From Geomonas silvestris (GTDB lineage Bacteria; Desulfobacterota; Desulfuromonadia; Geobacterales; Geobacteraceae): 64,000 bases of DNA. The position numbers and the translations under genes are program-made. Each line of letters begins with the position of its first letter. The stretch's first letter is position 1. Below, piece by piece: positions 8,316 to 16,733 of the stretch. The stretch spans positions 434,001-498,000 of the forward strand of contig NZ_BLXX01000002.1 of assembly GCF_014193515.1 (NCBI RefSeq), read 5' to 3'. Under the pieces are notes generated by a model. It made no database searches. It was not told where the DNA came from and saw nothing but the letters and a program-made list of their open reading frames with translations.

Positions 8316-10475
8316 CTACTCCATGGGGAAGAGGAGCGAGAAGGTGCTCCCCTGCCCTTCCTTGCTCTCGACCCAGACCACACCCTTGTGCACATCCATG
8401 ATGCCGTGCACGATGGAGAGCCCCAGGCCGGAACCCTTGGACATGAAGGCGGTGACGCCGGAGCTGTGGTGCCCGATGTCCCCTACCCCGTAGAACTTGT
8501 CGAAGATGCGCACCAGCTCCTCGTGCGGTATCCCGATTCCGGAATCCTTCACCTGCAACAGGTACCAACGCTCGGCCGGCTGCAGGTTCTTGGGGAAGCC
8601 GTGATAGAAGTGGCGCACCTTCTTGGTCAGGGTCCCCAGGTCGTCCTTCTTGAGCACCCGCCCGTTCAGCAGCACGTCGCCGCCGTCCGGGGTGAACTTG
8701 ATCGCGTTCTCCAAAAGGTTCTTCACCGCCAAAAGCGCAAACCCCTCGTCGACCGGCACCTCCGCCTCGTCGCCGGTGATGCGCACCGAGATGCGCCGCT
8801 CGGAAAGGGGCAGGGCGAACAGGTCGTGCGCCTCCCGGCAGAGCCGGATCAGGCTAGAGGGCTTTTTCACCGGCAGGGTCCCCAGTGTCTCCAGGCGCGA
8901 GATGGAAAGCAGGTCCTCCACGAGCTTTCTTAACTGCACCGTCCCCTCGTACACCGAGACGAAGATGTTGTGCTGCTCGGGGGTCATCTGGATCCCCGAG
9001 TACTTGAGCAGGAACTCTACCCCCCCCATGATCGAGGTGATCGGGGTCTTAAGCTCGTGCGAGGCGATCCCGATGAAGTTGTTCTTCACGGTGTTCAAGC
9101 GGCCCAACTCCTCGTTGGCCCGCTTCACCTGCTGCAGGTTCTCCCTCAGCTCCTCCTTGCTGCGGAAGAGCTCCTCCGCCTTCTCCTTCATCCGGTCGTA
9201 AAGGTTGTAGTTCTCGATCAAAACGGCGAGCTGCCCGGCTATGGAGCTCAGCAGGAAGACGTCGCGCTCGCTGAAGGTGCGCTCCGAGCAGGTACCCACC
9301 GTCATCACCCCCATGACCTCCGGGCCGATCTTGAGCGGCACCGCGCACCAGGAGTGCACCCCCATGTCGACGGCCGCGGCCCTCGCCTTGGGCGGGAAGC
9401 GCTCGTCCGGATGCTCGCCTCTAAACGGCCGGCCGATCTGCACCAACTGGTTCCATTCCGCAGCCTTGGGGATGAGGGTGATGGCCTTTTCGAAGGCGGG
9501 AGAGATGCCGAGCGAGGCCCGGATCATGAGCCTGGGCCCTTCGCAGAAGTGGATGCAGGAGAACTCCATCTGCAGCATGTTGTGCAGCTGGAAGAGCAGG
9601 TCGCCCATCACCTTGTCGAGCCCCTGGCCGTACTGGAGCCTGAAGGCCACGGCGTAGAGGGTGAGGAGCTCGCGGTCGCTGGTGCGTTTTTCCTCCTCGA
9701 CCTGGCGCCTCTTGGTGATGTCCTTGATGATGAAGACGATGCCGGTGCGGTCCACCCCCTCGGAGCCTTCGAAGCGCATCGGGTAGCTCGCCACGTTGAA
9801 CCACCCCTGCAGGTTGGGGAAGGTGATGTCCTCGTCCACCTCGCTCTGCATGCTGTGCACGAAACGGAAGACCTGCCCCTCGGGCTGCTCGCCGCCGAAG
9901 AAGACCTCGTCGATGCGGCGGCCGATGATCGCCTCGTAGCCGCCGGGGAAGTAGTTGTTCACCCGGCCGTTGCAGCGCGAGATGATGCCGTCGGCATCGG
10001 TGATGACGATGAGGTCCGAGACTGCGTCGAAGACCGCCTCCCACTCCGCCTTGCCCCGGCGCACCGCCTCCTGGGTCACCTTGTGGCGCCGGCGCACCTC
10101 GGCCTCGCGCAGCTCGCGCTCGACGGCCGGGTGAAGGCGCGCCAGGTTCCCCTTCATCAGGTAGTCGTTGGCCCCGGACTTCATGGCGGCGACCGCCAGG
10201 TCCTCGCCTATCTTCCCGGAAACGATGATGAACGGGATGTCCTGCCCCGACTCGTGCAAGACCTCCAGGGCGCCGGGGGCGTCGAAGGAGGGCATCCGGT
10301 AGTCGGAGAGGATGATGTCCCACTTCTCCTCTTGGAGAGCCCGGCGCAAGTCGCCGGCAGTTTCCACCCTGTGCTGCTTAACCAGCTGATAACCGCCCCG
10401 GGTAAGCTCGCGCTGCAAGAGCAGGCTGTCCTCCAGGGAGTCCTCCACCATCAAGACTTTCAGTTCTTTCTTCAT
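8316..10475 (-). CDS. Receiver-PAS-GAF histidine kinase
   Basis: 719 aa, no membrane segment, so cytoplasmic. Receiver domain at 5-122 (acidic E11/D12, phospho-acceptor D58 in ILSDYRMP, K108), PAS about 145-255, GAF about 270-425, coiled coil 425-462, HisKA with H473 in ASHELKTP, HATPase with N box (NLLENAIKFTP), DSGIGIP and GSGLGLS. About 30 extra residues (605-636) lie between the N and G1 boxes, longer than usual. An N-terminal receiver on a kinase suggests it takes phosphate from, or is tuned by, a partner kinase in the same cluster. It starts 27 bp after the 350-aa kinase. Signal unknown. Confidence 0.85.
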   Translation of the reverse strand: MKKELKVLMVEDSLEDSLLLQRELTRGGYQLVKQHRVETAGDLRRALQEEKWDIILSDYRMPSFDAPGALEVLHESGQDIPFIIVSGKIGEDLAVAAMKSGANDYLMKGNLARLHPAVERELREAEVRRRHKVTQEAVRRGKAEWEAVFDAVSDLIVITDADGIISRCNGRVNNYFPGGYEAIIGRRIDEVFFGGEQPEGQVFRFVHSMQSEVDEDITFPNLQGWFNVASYPMRFEGSEGVDRTGIVFIIKDITKRRQVEEEKRTSDRELLTLYAVAFRLQYGQGLDKVMGDLLFQLHNMLQMEFSCIHFCEGPRLMIRASLGISPAFEKAITLIPKAAEWNQLVQIGRPFRGEHPDERFPPKARAAAVDMGVHSWCAVPLKIGPEVMGVMTVGTCSERTFSERDVFLLSSIAGQLAVLIENYNLYDRMKEKAEELFRSKEELRENLQQVKRANEELGRLNTVKNNFIGIASHELKTPITSIMGGVEFLLKYSGIQMTPEQHNIFVSVYEGTVQLRKLVEDLLSISRLETLGTLPVKKPSSLIRLCREAHDLFALPLSERRISVRITGDEAEVPVDEGFALLAVKNLLENAIKFTPDGGDVLLNGRVLKKDDLGTLTKKVRHFYHGFPKNLQPAERWYLLQVKDSGIGIPHEELVRIFDKFYGVGDIGHHSSGVTAFMSKGSGLGLSIVHGIMDVHKGVVWVESKEGQGSTFSLLFPME

Positions 10476-10502
10476 GCACTTCCTGTCGTTGTCGTTACTT
10501 CT

Positions 10503-11555
10503 CTACAGCGTGAAAAAGAAGGTGGCGCCCTTCCCCGGCGCGCTCTCGGCCCAGATGCGCCCCTCGTGGCGCCGCACGATGCGCTGGGCGATGGCCAGCC
10601 CTACCCCGCTCCCCTCGAACTCATCGACGCGGTGCAGGCGATGGAAGACCGAGAAGAGCTTATCGGCGTAGGCCATGTCGAAGCCCACCCCGTTGTCCTT
10701 GACGAAGTAGACGGTCTCCCCCTCCTCGTTCAAGGCGCCGAAGGAGATGCGGGTCTGCCGTTCCTTGGCCGAGAACTTCCAGGCGTTGCCGATCAGGATC
10801 TCCAAGAGCTGGCGGGTGAGGCGCGGGTCCGCCTCGGCGCTCACCCCTTCGGCCACCTGGTACTCCATGGTGCGCCCGGGGTTGGCGACCTTGAGCTCCA
10901 AGAGGATCACCTGGGCCAGGGTGCTCAGGTTCACCTGCTGCCGGGTCAGCTCGGCTCGGGCCACCCGGGAGAGCTGATGCAGCGCGTCGATGAGCTGCGA
11001 CATCTTGCCCACCGCCTGGCAGATCCGGGAGAGGTACTCGTTCCCCTGCTCGTCCAGCTTCTCCTCGTAGTCGTCCAAAAGCGCCTTGCTGAACCCGTCG
11101 ATGTGCCGCAAGGGCGCCCTGAGGTCGTGCGAGACCGAGTAGCTGAAGGTCTCCAGCTCGCGCTGCGCCGCATCGAGCTGGCCGGCAAGCTGGCTCACCC
11201 GGTGCTCCAAAAGCGCGATGCGCCCCTGGTCGGCCGACTCGAACCCCAGCACCAGGAAGGCCCGCTCGCCGCGGAACACCACCGGGTGCCAGAGGAGCTT
11301 CAGCTCGACTGCCGAGCCGTCCTTGCGGCGGTGCCGGGCCACCGACATGCCGTCCGGATTCGCGGCAGGGGTGGAGCGCTCGGGGTCGAGCGCCGGCAGC
11401 GACAGCTCCAGGAACTCGGAGCGCGGATAGCCGTAGAGCGCAAGCGCCGCCTCGTTGGCCTCGAGGAACTTCAGGCTCGCCCGGTGGCATACCCACATCG
11501 GCAGGGGGTTCGTCTCGAACATCGCGCGGTAGCTCGCTTCTCCCTCAGGTGCCAT
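10503..11555 (-). CDS. PAS-domain histidine kinase, phytochrome-type catalytic core
   Basis: 350 aa, soluble. PAS at 1-105 (begins EASYRAMFETNPLPMWV), short coiled coil, HisKA with H143 in FSYSVSHDLRAPLRHIDGF, HATPase with NAWKFS, DNGVGFDM and GSGVGLAIAQRIV. The catalytic core resembles bacteriophytochrome-like kinases and closely matches that of the 648-aa kinase at 44-46 kb, suggesting paralogy. It has an excellent AAGGAGGGG site before the ATG. It lies upstream of the 719-aa kinase in the same run, probably one operon. No response regulator with an output domain is encoded next to it. Confidence 0.85.
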   Translation of the reverse strand: MAPEGEASYRAMFETNPLPMWVCHRASLKFLEANEAALALYGYPRSEFLELSLPALDPERSTPAANPDGMSVARHRRKDGSAVELKLLWHPVVFRGERAFLVLGFESADQGRIALLEHRVSQLAGQLDAAQRELETFSYSVSHDLRAPLRHIDGFSKALLDDYEEKLDEQGNEYLSRICQAVGKMSQLIDALHQLSRVARAELTRQQVNLSTLAQVILLELKVANPGRTMEYQVAEGVSAEADPRLTRQLLEILIGNAWKFSAKERQTRISFGALNEEGETVYFVKDNGVGFDMAYADKLFSVFHRLHRVDEFEGSGVGLAIAQRIVRRHEGRIWAESAPGKGATFFFTL

Positions 11556-11767
11556 GCCCCCTCCTTTGCCGTCGCGTGCCTTCCTGGTCTACTCTCCCGC
11601 CCCCGGCTGCGCGCTTCCGGCTGCCAGCCTTCGCACTGCGGCAACCTGTGGTGCCGCTCATGAATTTCAGATACTTTAACCTAAAGCTGGCCGGTTGCAA
11701 ATCCGCTAAGTTACGATTTTATCCCCAAACGCGCCCGAGAGTCACATTAAAAATGCCCCCTACCCTG

Positions 11768-13291
11768 CTACTCCTCGTCCTCGGGAAGGGCCGGCAGGAG
11801 CACGGTGAAGAGGCTCCCCTCCCCCGGCTTGCTTTGGGCCCAGATGTAGCCCCCGTGCGCATCCACCGCCTTGCGGCAGAAGGCGAGCCCGAGGCCGGTG
11901 CCGCGGGTCTTGCCCAGACGCCGGTTCTTGGCCTGCACGAAGCGGTCGAAGATGGTCCCCAGGGAATCTTCCGGGATCCCCACCCCGGTGTCGCGCACCC
12001 GGATCCGCACGAAGCTCCCCTCCCCCGGGAGGTCCTTCCGGGCGTAGGTCTGCTCGGGAATGGCGGCCAAGAGGGCACTCACCTCGAGGACCAGGTCGGC
12101 CGCCACCTCGATCTCGCCCCCTTCCGGGGTGAACTTCACCGCGTTGGAGAGGAGGTTCCCCATGATGCGGGCAAAGGAGTTGCGGTCCAGGGAGGCCTTG
12201 GGGAGCCCCTCGGCGAGCGTGCCGTAGAGCCGGATGCCGCCGCGCTGGGCCTGGGTCTGGAACTTGGAGACCGCGCGGGCAACCAAAAGCGCCGGGTCCT
12301 CGTCCTTGAAGTTGAGGCGCATCTTGCCGGCCTCGAACTTGTGGATCCCGAGGAGGGTGTCGATCATCTCCACCATCTCCTCGCAGCTCTCCACGGCGGC
12401 GTCCAGGTACTCGCACTGCTCCTCGTTCACCGGGCCGAGCTTCGCCTCGCGCACCAGGTCGATCGACCCCACCACCGCGGTGATCGGCGACTTCAAGTCG
12501 TGGGAGAGCATGGAGACGAAGTCCTCTTTCTCCTGCTCCAGTTCTTTTAACTTCGAGATGTCGCGGATGATCTCCACGCTCCCCACCAGCTCGCCGGCGG
12601 CGTTTCTCAAGGGGGCGGCGCTGGAGAGGACCGGGATGTCGCGCGAGCCGGCCAGCATGGTGTAGGCAACGTCCAGGGAGGCCTCGCCGGTGCGCAGCAC
12701 GGTGCGGCTCGGGAGCTCCCCCGCCGGGACCTCGGCCTTCAGGACCTCTTCGGGGGTCTTCCCCAGAAGCTCCTCTCCAAGGACCGTCTGGGCCTTGCGG
12801 TTCACCGTGATGATCTCGCCGTTGGTGTCCACCGCGAGCAAGAGGTCCGCCATCCCCTGGAGCACCGCCTCCATCTTGCGGCGCTCCTCGTCCAGCTGCC
12901 GGGCCAGGCGCACCCGCTCCTTGCGGTCGCGGTCCTGCTGGATGGCGCGTTTCACCTTCTGCAGCATGTCGTCGGTCGAGAAGGGTTTGGAGATGTAGTC
13001 GAGGGCACCCTTGTGCAGCGTGTTGACCGCGATGTCCTCGCTGCCGTGCGCGGTCATCATGACCACCGGGGTCTGCTCGCCGCCGATCTTGCCCAAGACC
13101 TGCAGCCCGTCCATGCGGGGCATCTTGATGTCCAGCATGATGAGCGAGAAGCCCTCCTTGTCCAGCGCCTCGAGCGCCTCCACCCCGTCGCGCGCCCGCA
13201 CCGTCTCGTACCCTGCGTCCTCGAGCTGCAGCTTGAGGATCAACGCGATATCGGGCTCGTCGTCCACGATGAGAATCCTATCCTTTGCCAT
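11768..13291 (-). CDS. Receiver-PAS histidine kinase
   Basis: 507 aa, soluble. Receiver at 4-118 (D10/D11, phospho-acceptor D54 in MLDIKMPRMDG, K102), coiled coil 115-140, PAS about 136-245, HisKA with H264 in MLSHDLKSPITAVVG, HATPase with NLLSNAVKFTPEGG, DTGVGIP and GTGLGLAFC. A stretch of about 20 extra residues separates the N and G1 boxes, as in the 719-aa kinase. Its start overlaps the end of the membrane kinase by 14 bp, so both are translated together. The receiver is a likely direct target of that membrane kinase; this is inference from order. The following 212 bp gap may hold a separate promoter for the second pair. Confidence 0.85.
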   Translation of the reverse strand: MAKDRILIVDDEPDIALILKLQLEDAGYETVRARDGVEALEALDKEGFSLIMLDIKMPRMDGLQVLGKIGGEQTPVVMMTAHGSEDIAVNTLHKGALDYISKPFSTDDMLQKVKRAIQQDRDRKERVRLARQLDEERRKMEAVLQGMADLLLAVDTNGEIITVNRKAQTVLGEELLGKTPEEVLKAEVPAGELPSRTVLRTGEASLDVAYTMLAGSRDIPVLSSAAPLRNAAGELVGSVEIIRDISKLKELEQEKEDFVSMLSHDLKSPITAVVGSIDLVREAKLGPVNEEQCEYLDAAVESCEEMVEMIDTLLGIHKFEAGKMRLNFKDEDPALLVARAVSKFQTQAQRGGIRLYGTLAEGLPKASLDRNSFARIMGNLLSNAVKFTPEGGEIEVAADLVLEVSALLAAIPEQTYARKDLPGEGSFVRIRVRDTGVGIPEDSLGTIFDRFVQAKNRRLGKTRGTGLGLAFCRKAVDAHGGYIWAQSKPGEGSLFTVLLPALPEDEE

Positions 13292-15545
13292 CTTCCTCTC
13301 CTATGACCGGTACGGTGAAACTGAAGGTGTTCCCCTGTTCCTTCGCCGCGGTGTAGAAAATCCGCCCGTGGTGGCGCTCGACGATCTCCTTGCAGATGGC
13401 GAGGCCGAGCCCGGTCCCCTGGGACCTGCCACGCTCCAGGTTATCGATCTGCTGGAACTTCTTGAACAGCTTGTCGCGCTCGGAGGGCTTGATCGGCGTG
13501 CCGCGGTCGGCCACCGAGACCACCAGGTAGTTGCCGTCCTGCTCGGCGCTCACCGTGACCACCCTCCCCTCCGGCGAAAACTTGACCGCGTTGGACAGGA
13601 GGTTGGTGAGCACCTGGATCAGCCGGTCGCTGTCCCCGTAGACCTGGGGGAGGTGCTCCCCGATGGTGTTCACGATGCTGATGTCCCGCCCCATGGCGTA
13701 GGACTTGATCTCCTCGATGGCGTAGACGCTCACCTCGCCGATGGATACCGCGCGGAAGTTGAAGAGCATGCCGCCGGACTCGATCCCCGATATGTCCAGG
13801 ATCTCGCCGATCAGCCGGATCAGCCGCTGGGTGTTGCGGAAGCAGACCGTGAGGAGCTGGCGCTCGGTGTCGGTGAGCCACTTCCCCCGGGTCAAGAGCA
13901 GCTGCAGCGATCCTTTCATCGAGGTGAGCGGGGTCTTCAGCTCATGGGACACGGTCGAGATGAACTCGGTCTTCATCCGGTCCACCTCCTGCTCCACGGT
14001 GACGTCGCGCACCGAGATGACCAGGCCCGCGTACTCCCCTCCTTCGTCGGCAAGGGAGCAGAGGTAGCAGGTGAGCCGCTTCTCCTTGACCTCGAGGTCT
14101 TCCTTGCTGCCGCTGCTGCCGATCTCGCGGTTCAGCTCGTGGATGCGCGGGATCAGGCTCTCGAACCCCCCCATGGTGCAGACCTGCTCGATCGACTGCC
14201 CCACCACCTGGAAGGGGACCAGCTCGAAGAGGCGCTGGGCGGCCGGGTTGAAGAGCACCACCCGGTTGGCGCGGTCGGTCACCACCACCCCTTCCACCAT
14301 GCTGGTCAAGACCGCCTCCAGGCGCTGCATCTCGGTGGAGAGGGCGCCGGTGCGCTCCACGACCTTCTTCTCGAGCTGCTCGTTCAACTCCTGGAGGTCC
14401 GCGGTCTTCGCGTTGATGATGCGGTCGCGCTCCCTGAGCGCGTCGGACATCGAGTTGAAGTACTCCGCCAGAATGCCGACCTCGTCGTTGTACGTCCCCT
14501 CCACGCGCTGTTCCAGGTCACCCTCGGTGACCCGGCGTACCCCGGCGGTGAGTTGGCGCAGCGGACCGGTGAGGGTACGCGAGGCCATGAAGGCGAGCGC
14601 GAAGGATCCCAGGATCCCCAGAAAGGCCGAGGTGAGGATGTTCTGCAGGCTCTCGCGCCGGATCCGCTTGAAGCTCTCCTTGGAGACCGCCACCGAGAGC
14701 GAGCCGACGAACTCCCCCTTGCTGTTCAAAAGCGGCTCGATCGCCGTCTCGTAGACCCGGTCGCCGATCTCGGCCGCGCCCCGGTACCCCTCGCCGCGCT
14801 GCAGCAACTCGATGACCCGCGGATCCAGGGTACTCGCCGGGGCGGAACTGCGCGGCAGGCTGCTGGCGATCCGCTCGCCCCCCTGGGTGATACTCACCTC
14901 CACGTCGCTTCCGAAGATCTGGCGCATCGGGGAGGGGAGATTGGGCTGCCGGTTCAGGATATCGGCGGTGAGGATGCAGCCGAGCACGTCGCCATGCGGC
15001 CCGAGAACCGGGACCGCCACGGTCACGGCAAGCGAGTCGCGCCCCTTTCCGGCGCAGTAATCGCCGGCTCCGAGCCGGCAGAGCAGGTCGCGGCTCAAGA
15101 TCTCGGTCGCCACCACCGTGCGGCCGCTGGCCAGCGCCTGGTCCACCAGCGCCGGCACCTGCACCTGGTCCCCGCGCTCCTCGCTGTCCAGCCGGGCCAG
15201 CACCCGCCGGTCCGGGTCCAGCACCACCATGGTTTCCAGGGAGGGGAGCACGCTGTGCCAGGCGGCGAGCCGCTCTGACAGCCAGCCGCCGTCGCGCTCC
15301 TTCATCTTCTGCTGCAGGGTTTGGGAGACCGTCGACTGCAAAAGCGCGTACTTGACGATCTCGGACCGGTCGAAGTACTGGCTGCGGGCAAACTTCAGGT
15401 TGGCTTCCAGGCTCTTGTCGATTTCGCCGCGCACCGAGGCGCTCAGCGTCTTCGTGGTGGAATAGAGCAGGGTAGAGTAGGAGACCAGCAGTATGGCTAG
15501 GATGGAAAGGAGGAGCTTGGTCCGTATGCCGAAGCGTGGTTGCAT
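13278..15545 (-). CDS. Membrane histidine kinase with extracytoplasmic sensor, HAMP and PAS
   Basis: 755 aa. Membrane spans at about 9-29 and 303-322 flank a 270-residue periplasmic domain of Cache type (LETMVVLDPDRRVLAR, then VAVPVLGPHGDVLGCILTAD). HAMP 323-376, coiled coil, PAS about 405-515, HisKA with H534 in TVSHELKTPLTSMKG, HATPase with NLLSNAVKFSPEG. The usual DxGxGI box reads DRGTPI, a variant. The periplasmic part has a cysteine pair (C156, C164), a possible disulfide. AAAGGGA precedes the ATG. It is the first gene of the kinase run and the only one with an external sensor, so it is the likely input of the cluster. Confidence 0.85.
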   Translation of the reverse strand: MQPRFGIRTKLLLSILAILLVSYSTLLYSTTKTLSASVRGEIDKSLEANLKFARSQYFDRSEIVKYALLQSTVSQTLQQKMKERDGGWLSERLAAWHSVLPSLETMVVLDPDRRVLARLDSEERGDQVQVPALVDQALASGRTVVATEILSRDLLCRLGAGDYCAGKGRDSLAVTVAVPVLGPHGDVLGCILTADILNRQPNLPSPMRQIFGSDVEVSITQGGERIASSLPRSSAPASTLDPRVIELLQRGEGYRGAAEIGDRVYETAIEPLLNSKGEFVGSLSVAVSKESFKRIRRESLQNILTSAFLGILGSFALAFMASRTLTGPLRQLTAGVRRVTEGDLEQRVEGTYNDEVGILAEYFNSMSDALRERDRIINAKTADLQELNEQLEKKVVERTGALSTEMQRLEAVLTSMVEGVVVTDRANRVVLFNPAAQRLFELVPFQVVGQSIEQVCTMGGFESLIPRIHELNREIGSSGSKEDLEVKEKRLTCYLCSLADEGGEYAGLVISVRDVTVEQEVDRMKTEFISTVSHELKTPLTSMKGSLQLLLTRGKWLTDTERQLLTVCFRNTQRLIRLIGEILDISGIESGGMLFNFRAVSIGEVSVYAIEEIKSYAMGRDISIVNTIGEHLPQVYGDSDRLIQVLTNLLSNAVKFSPEGRVVTVSAEQDGNYLVVSVADRGTPIKPSERDKLFKKFQQIDNLERGRSQGTGLGLAICKEIVERHHGRIFYTAAKEQGNTFSFTVPVIGEEDGKG

Positions 15546-15564
15546 AGTGTCCCTTTCAGGGACA

Positions 15565-15668
15565 GGTTGAGGTTAAGGTTAAGGTTGAGAAAAACCTCTT
15601 GGGGGCCGGCGCAGCACGAGATAGCAGCGGGTTCCGGGTTTTCCTTAACCTTGACCTCAACCTTAACC
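15565..15668. repeat. Inverted telomere-like simple repeat (GGTTRAGG units)
   Basis: Units of GGTTGA/GGTTAA at 15565-15584 are repeated as their reverse complement at 15643-15662 with one mismatch, then further TTAACC. The two arms could form a 20-bp stem across about 58 bp. The region lies between gpsA and the membrane kinase. The same units occur at 5224-5249. Confidence 0.6.
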
Positions 15669-15673
15669 TGCTT

Positions 15674-16681
15674 TTAGACCCCTTCGGCTTTCAGGTTCCG
15701 GGTCATCAGTTCCAGCACCGCCTGGCGGGCGGGCTTGTCCTGGTAGAGCATCTGGTACATCTGGTCGATGATGGGCATCTCCACACCCATCTTCTGGGCC
15801 AGGTTGTAGGCGGACTCGGTGGTCTTCACCCCCTCGGCCACCATGCGCATCTCGCCCAGGATCTCGGCGAGTTGGCGCCCCTGGCCGATCTGGATCCCGA
15901 CGTTGCGGTTGCGGGAGAGGTCGCCCGTGCAGGTGAGCACCAGGTCCCCCATACCGGCAAGTCCCGCGAAGGTGCTGGCCTGCGCCCCCATGGCGAGCCC
16001 CAACCGGGTCATCTCGGCGAGCCCCCGGGTGATGAGCGCCGCGCGGGTGTTGTGCCCGAAGCCGAGGCCGTCCGAGATCCCGGCCGCGATGGCGATGACG
16101 TTCTTGATGGCGCCCCCCAGTTCCACGCCGACCACGTCCTCGTTGCGGTAGACCCTGAAGAAGCGCGAGTTGAAGGCCTGCTGCACCCGGTGCGCCACCT
16201 CCTCGGAGGCCGCGGCCACGGTGACCGCGGTCGGCATCTCCTGGGCGACCTCGCGCGCGAAGCTCGGTCCCGAGAGGGCCGCGAAGCGGGCGAAGAGTTC
16301 CGGGGGGAGGATCTCGCGGTAGATCTCGGAGACCGTGCACAGCGTATCGAGCTCGATCCCCTTGGAGGCGCTCACCAGGATGGCGTCCGGCGCGAGGTAA
16401 GGGAGGGAGCTCCCCATCACCCGGCGCACCAGCTGGGAGGGGACCACGCAGAGCACCATGGTGCAGCCGGCGTAGGCCTCTTCGAGGTCGTTGGTGAAGC
16501 GGAGGTTATCGGCCAGCCTGATCCCGGGGAGGTAGGGGTTGTTTTCGCGGTTGGTCCGCATCTCCTGGACCAGATCCGGTTCGTAGGCCCACAGCGTTAC
16601 CGCGTGCCCCTTCTTGGCAAGGAGGTCAGCCAGGGTGGTTCCCCAGCTCCCGGCACCTATGACGGCGATGATCTCTGACAT
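15674..16681 (-). CDS. gpsA: NAD(P)H-dependent glycerol-3-phosphate dehydrogenase
   Basis: Reduces dihydroxyacetone phosphate to sn-glycerol 3-phosphate for phospholipid synthesis. 335 aa, usual length. N-terminal Rossmann motif VIGAGSWGTTLADLLA, SASKGIE, ALSGPSFAREVA, the catalytic Lys in GVELGGAIKNVIAIAAG, and GLAGMGDLVLTCT. It ends NLKAEGV. AAGAGAG precedes the ATG. It is preceded on the same strand by the 505-aa repeat-like protein with a 52-bp gap, possibly co-transcribed. Confidence 0.95.
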   Translation of the reverse strand: MSEIIAVIGAGSWGTTLADLLAKKGHAVTLWAYEPDLVQEMRTNRENNPYLPGIRLADNLRFTNDLEEAYAGCTMVLCVVPSQLVRRVMGSSLPYLAPDAILVSASKGIELDTLCTVSEIYREILPPELFARFAALSGPSFAREVAQEMPTAVTVAAASEEVAHRVQQAFNSRFFRVYRNEDVVGVELGGAIKNVIAIAAGISDGLGFGHNTRAALITRGLAEMTRLGLAMGAQASTFAGLAGMGDLVLTCTGDLSRNRNVGIQIGQGRQLAEILGEMRMVAEGVKTTESAYNLAQKMGVEMPIIDQMYQMLYQDKPARQAVLELMTRNLKAEGV

Positions 16682-16733
16682 GAATGCTCTCTTTTTCCGT
16701 CTGCGCTAACGCAGGTGTCTGGTGTTGATATGG

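Noticed and set aside
8970-11663. 897-codon plus-strand frame opposite two kinase genes
   Set aside because: It is the antisense shadow of two clear histidine kinases in GC-rich DNA; it has repetitive Leu/Val/Glu/His composition and no ribosome site.
13011-15278. 755-codon plus-strand frame opposite the membrane kinase
   Set aside because: Antisense shadow; the minus strand has full HAMP, PAS, HisKA and HATPase motifs.
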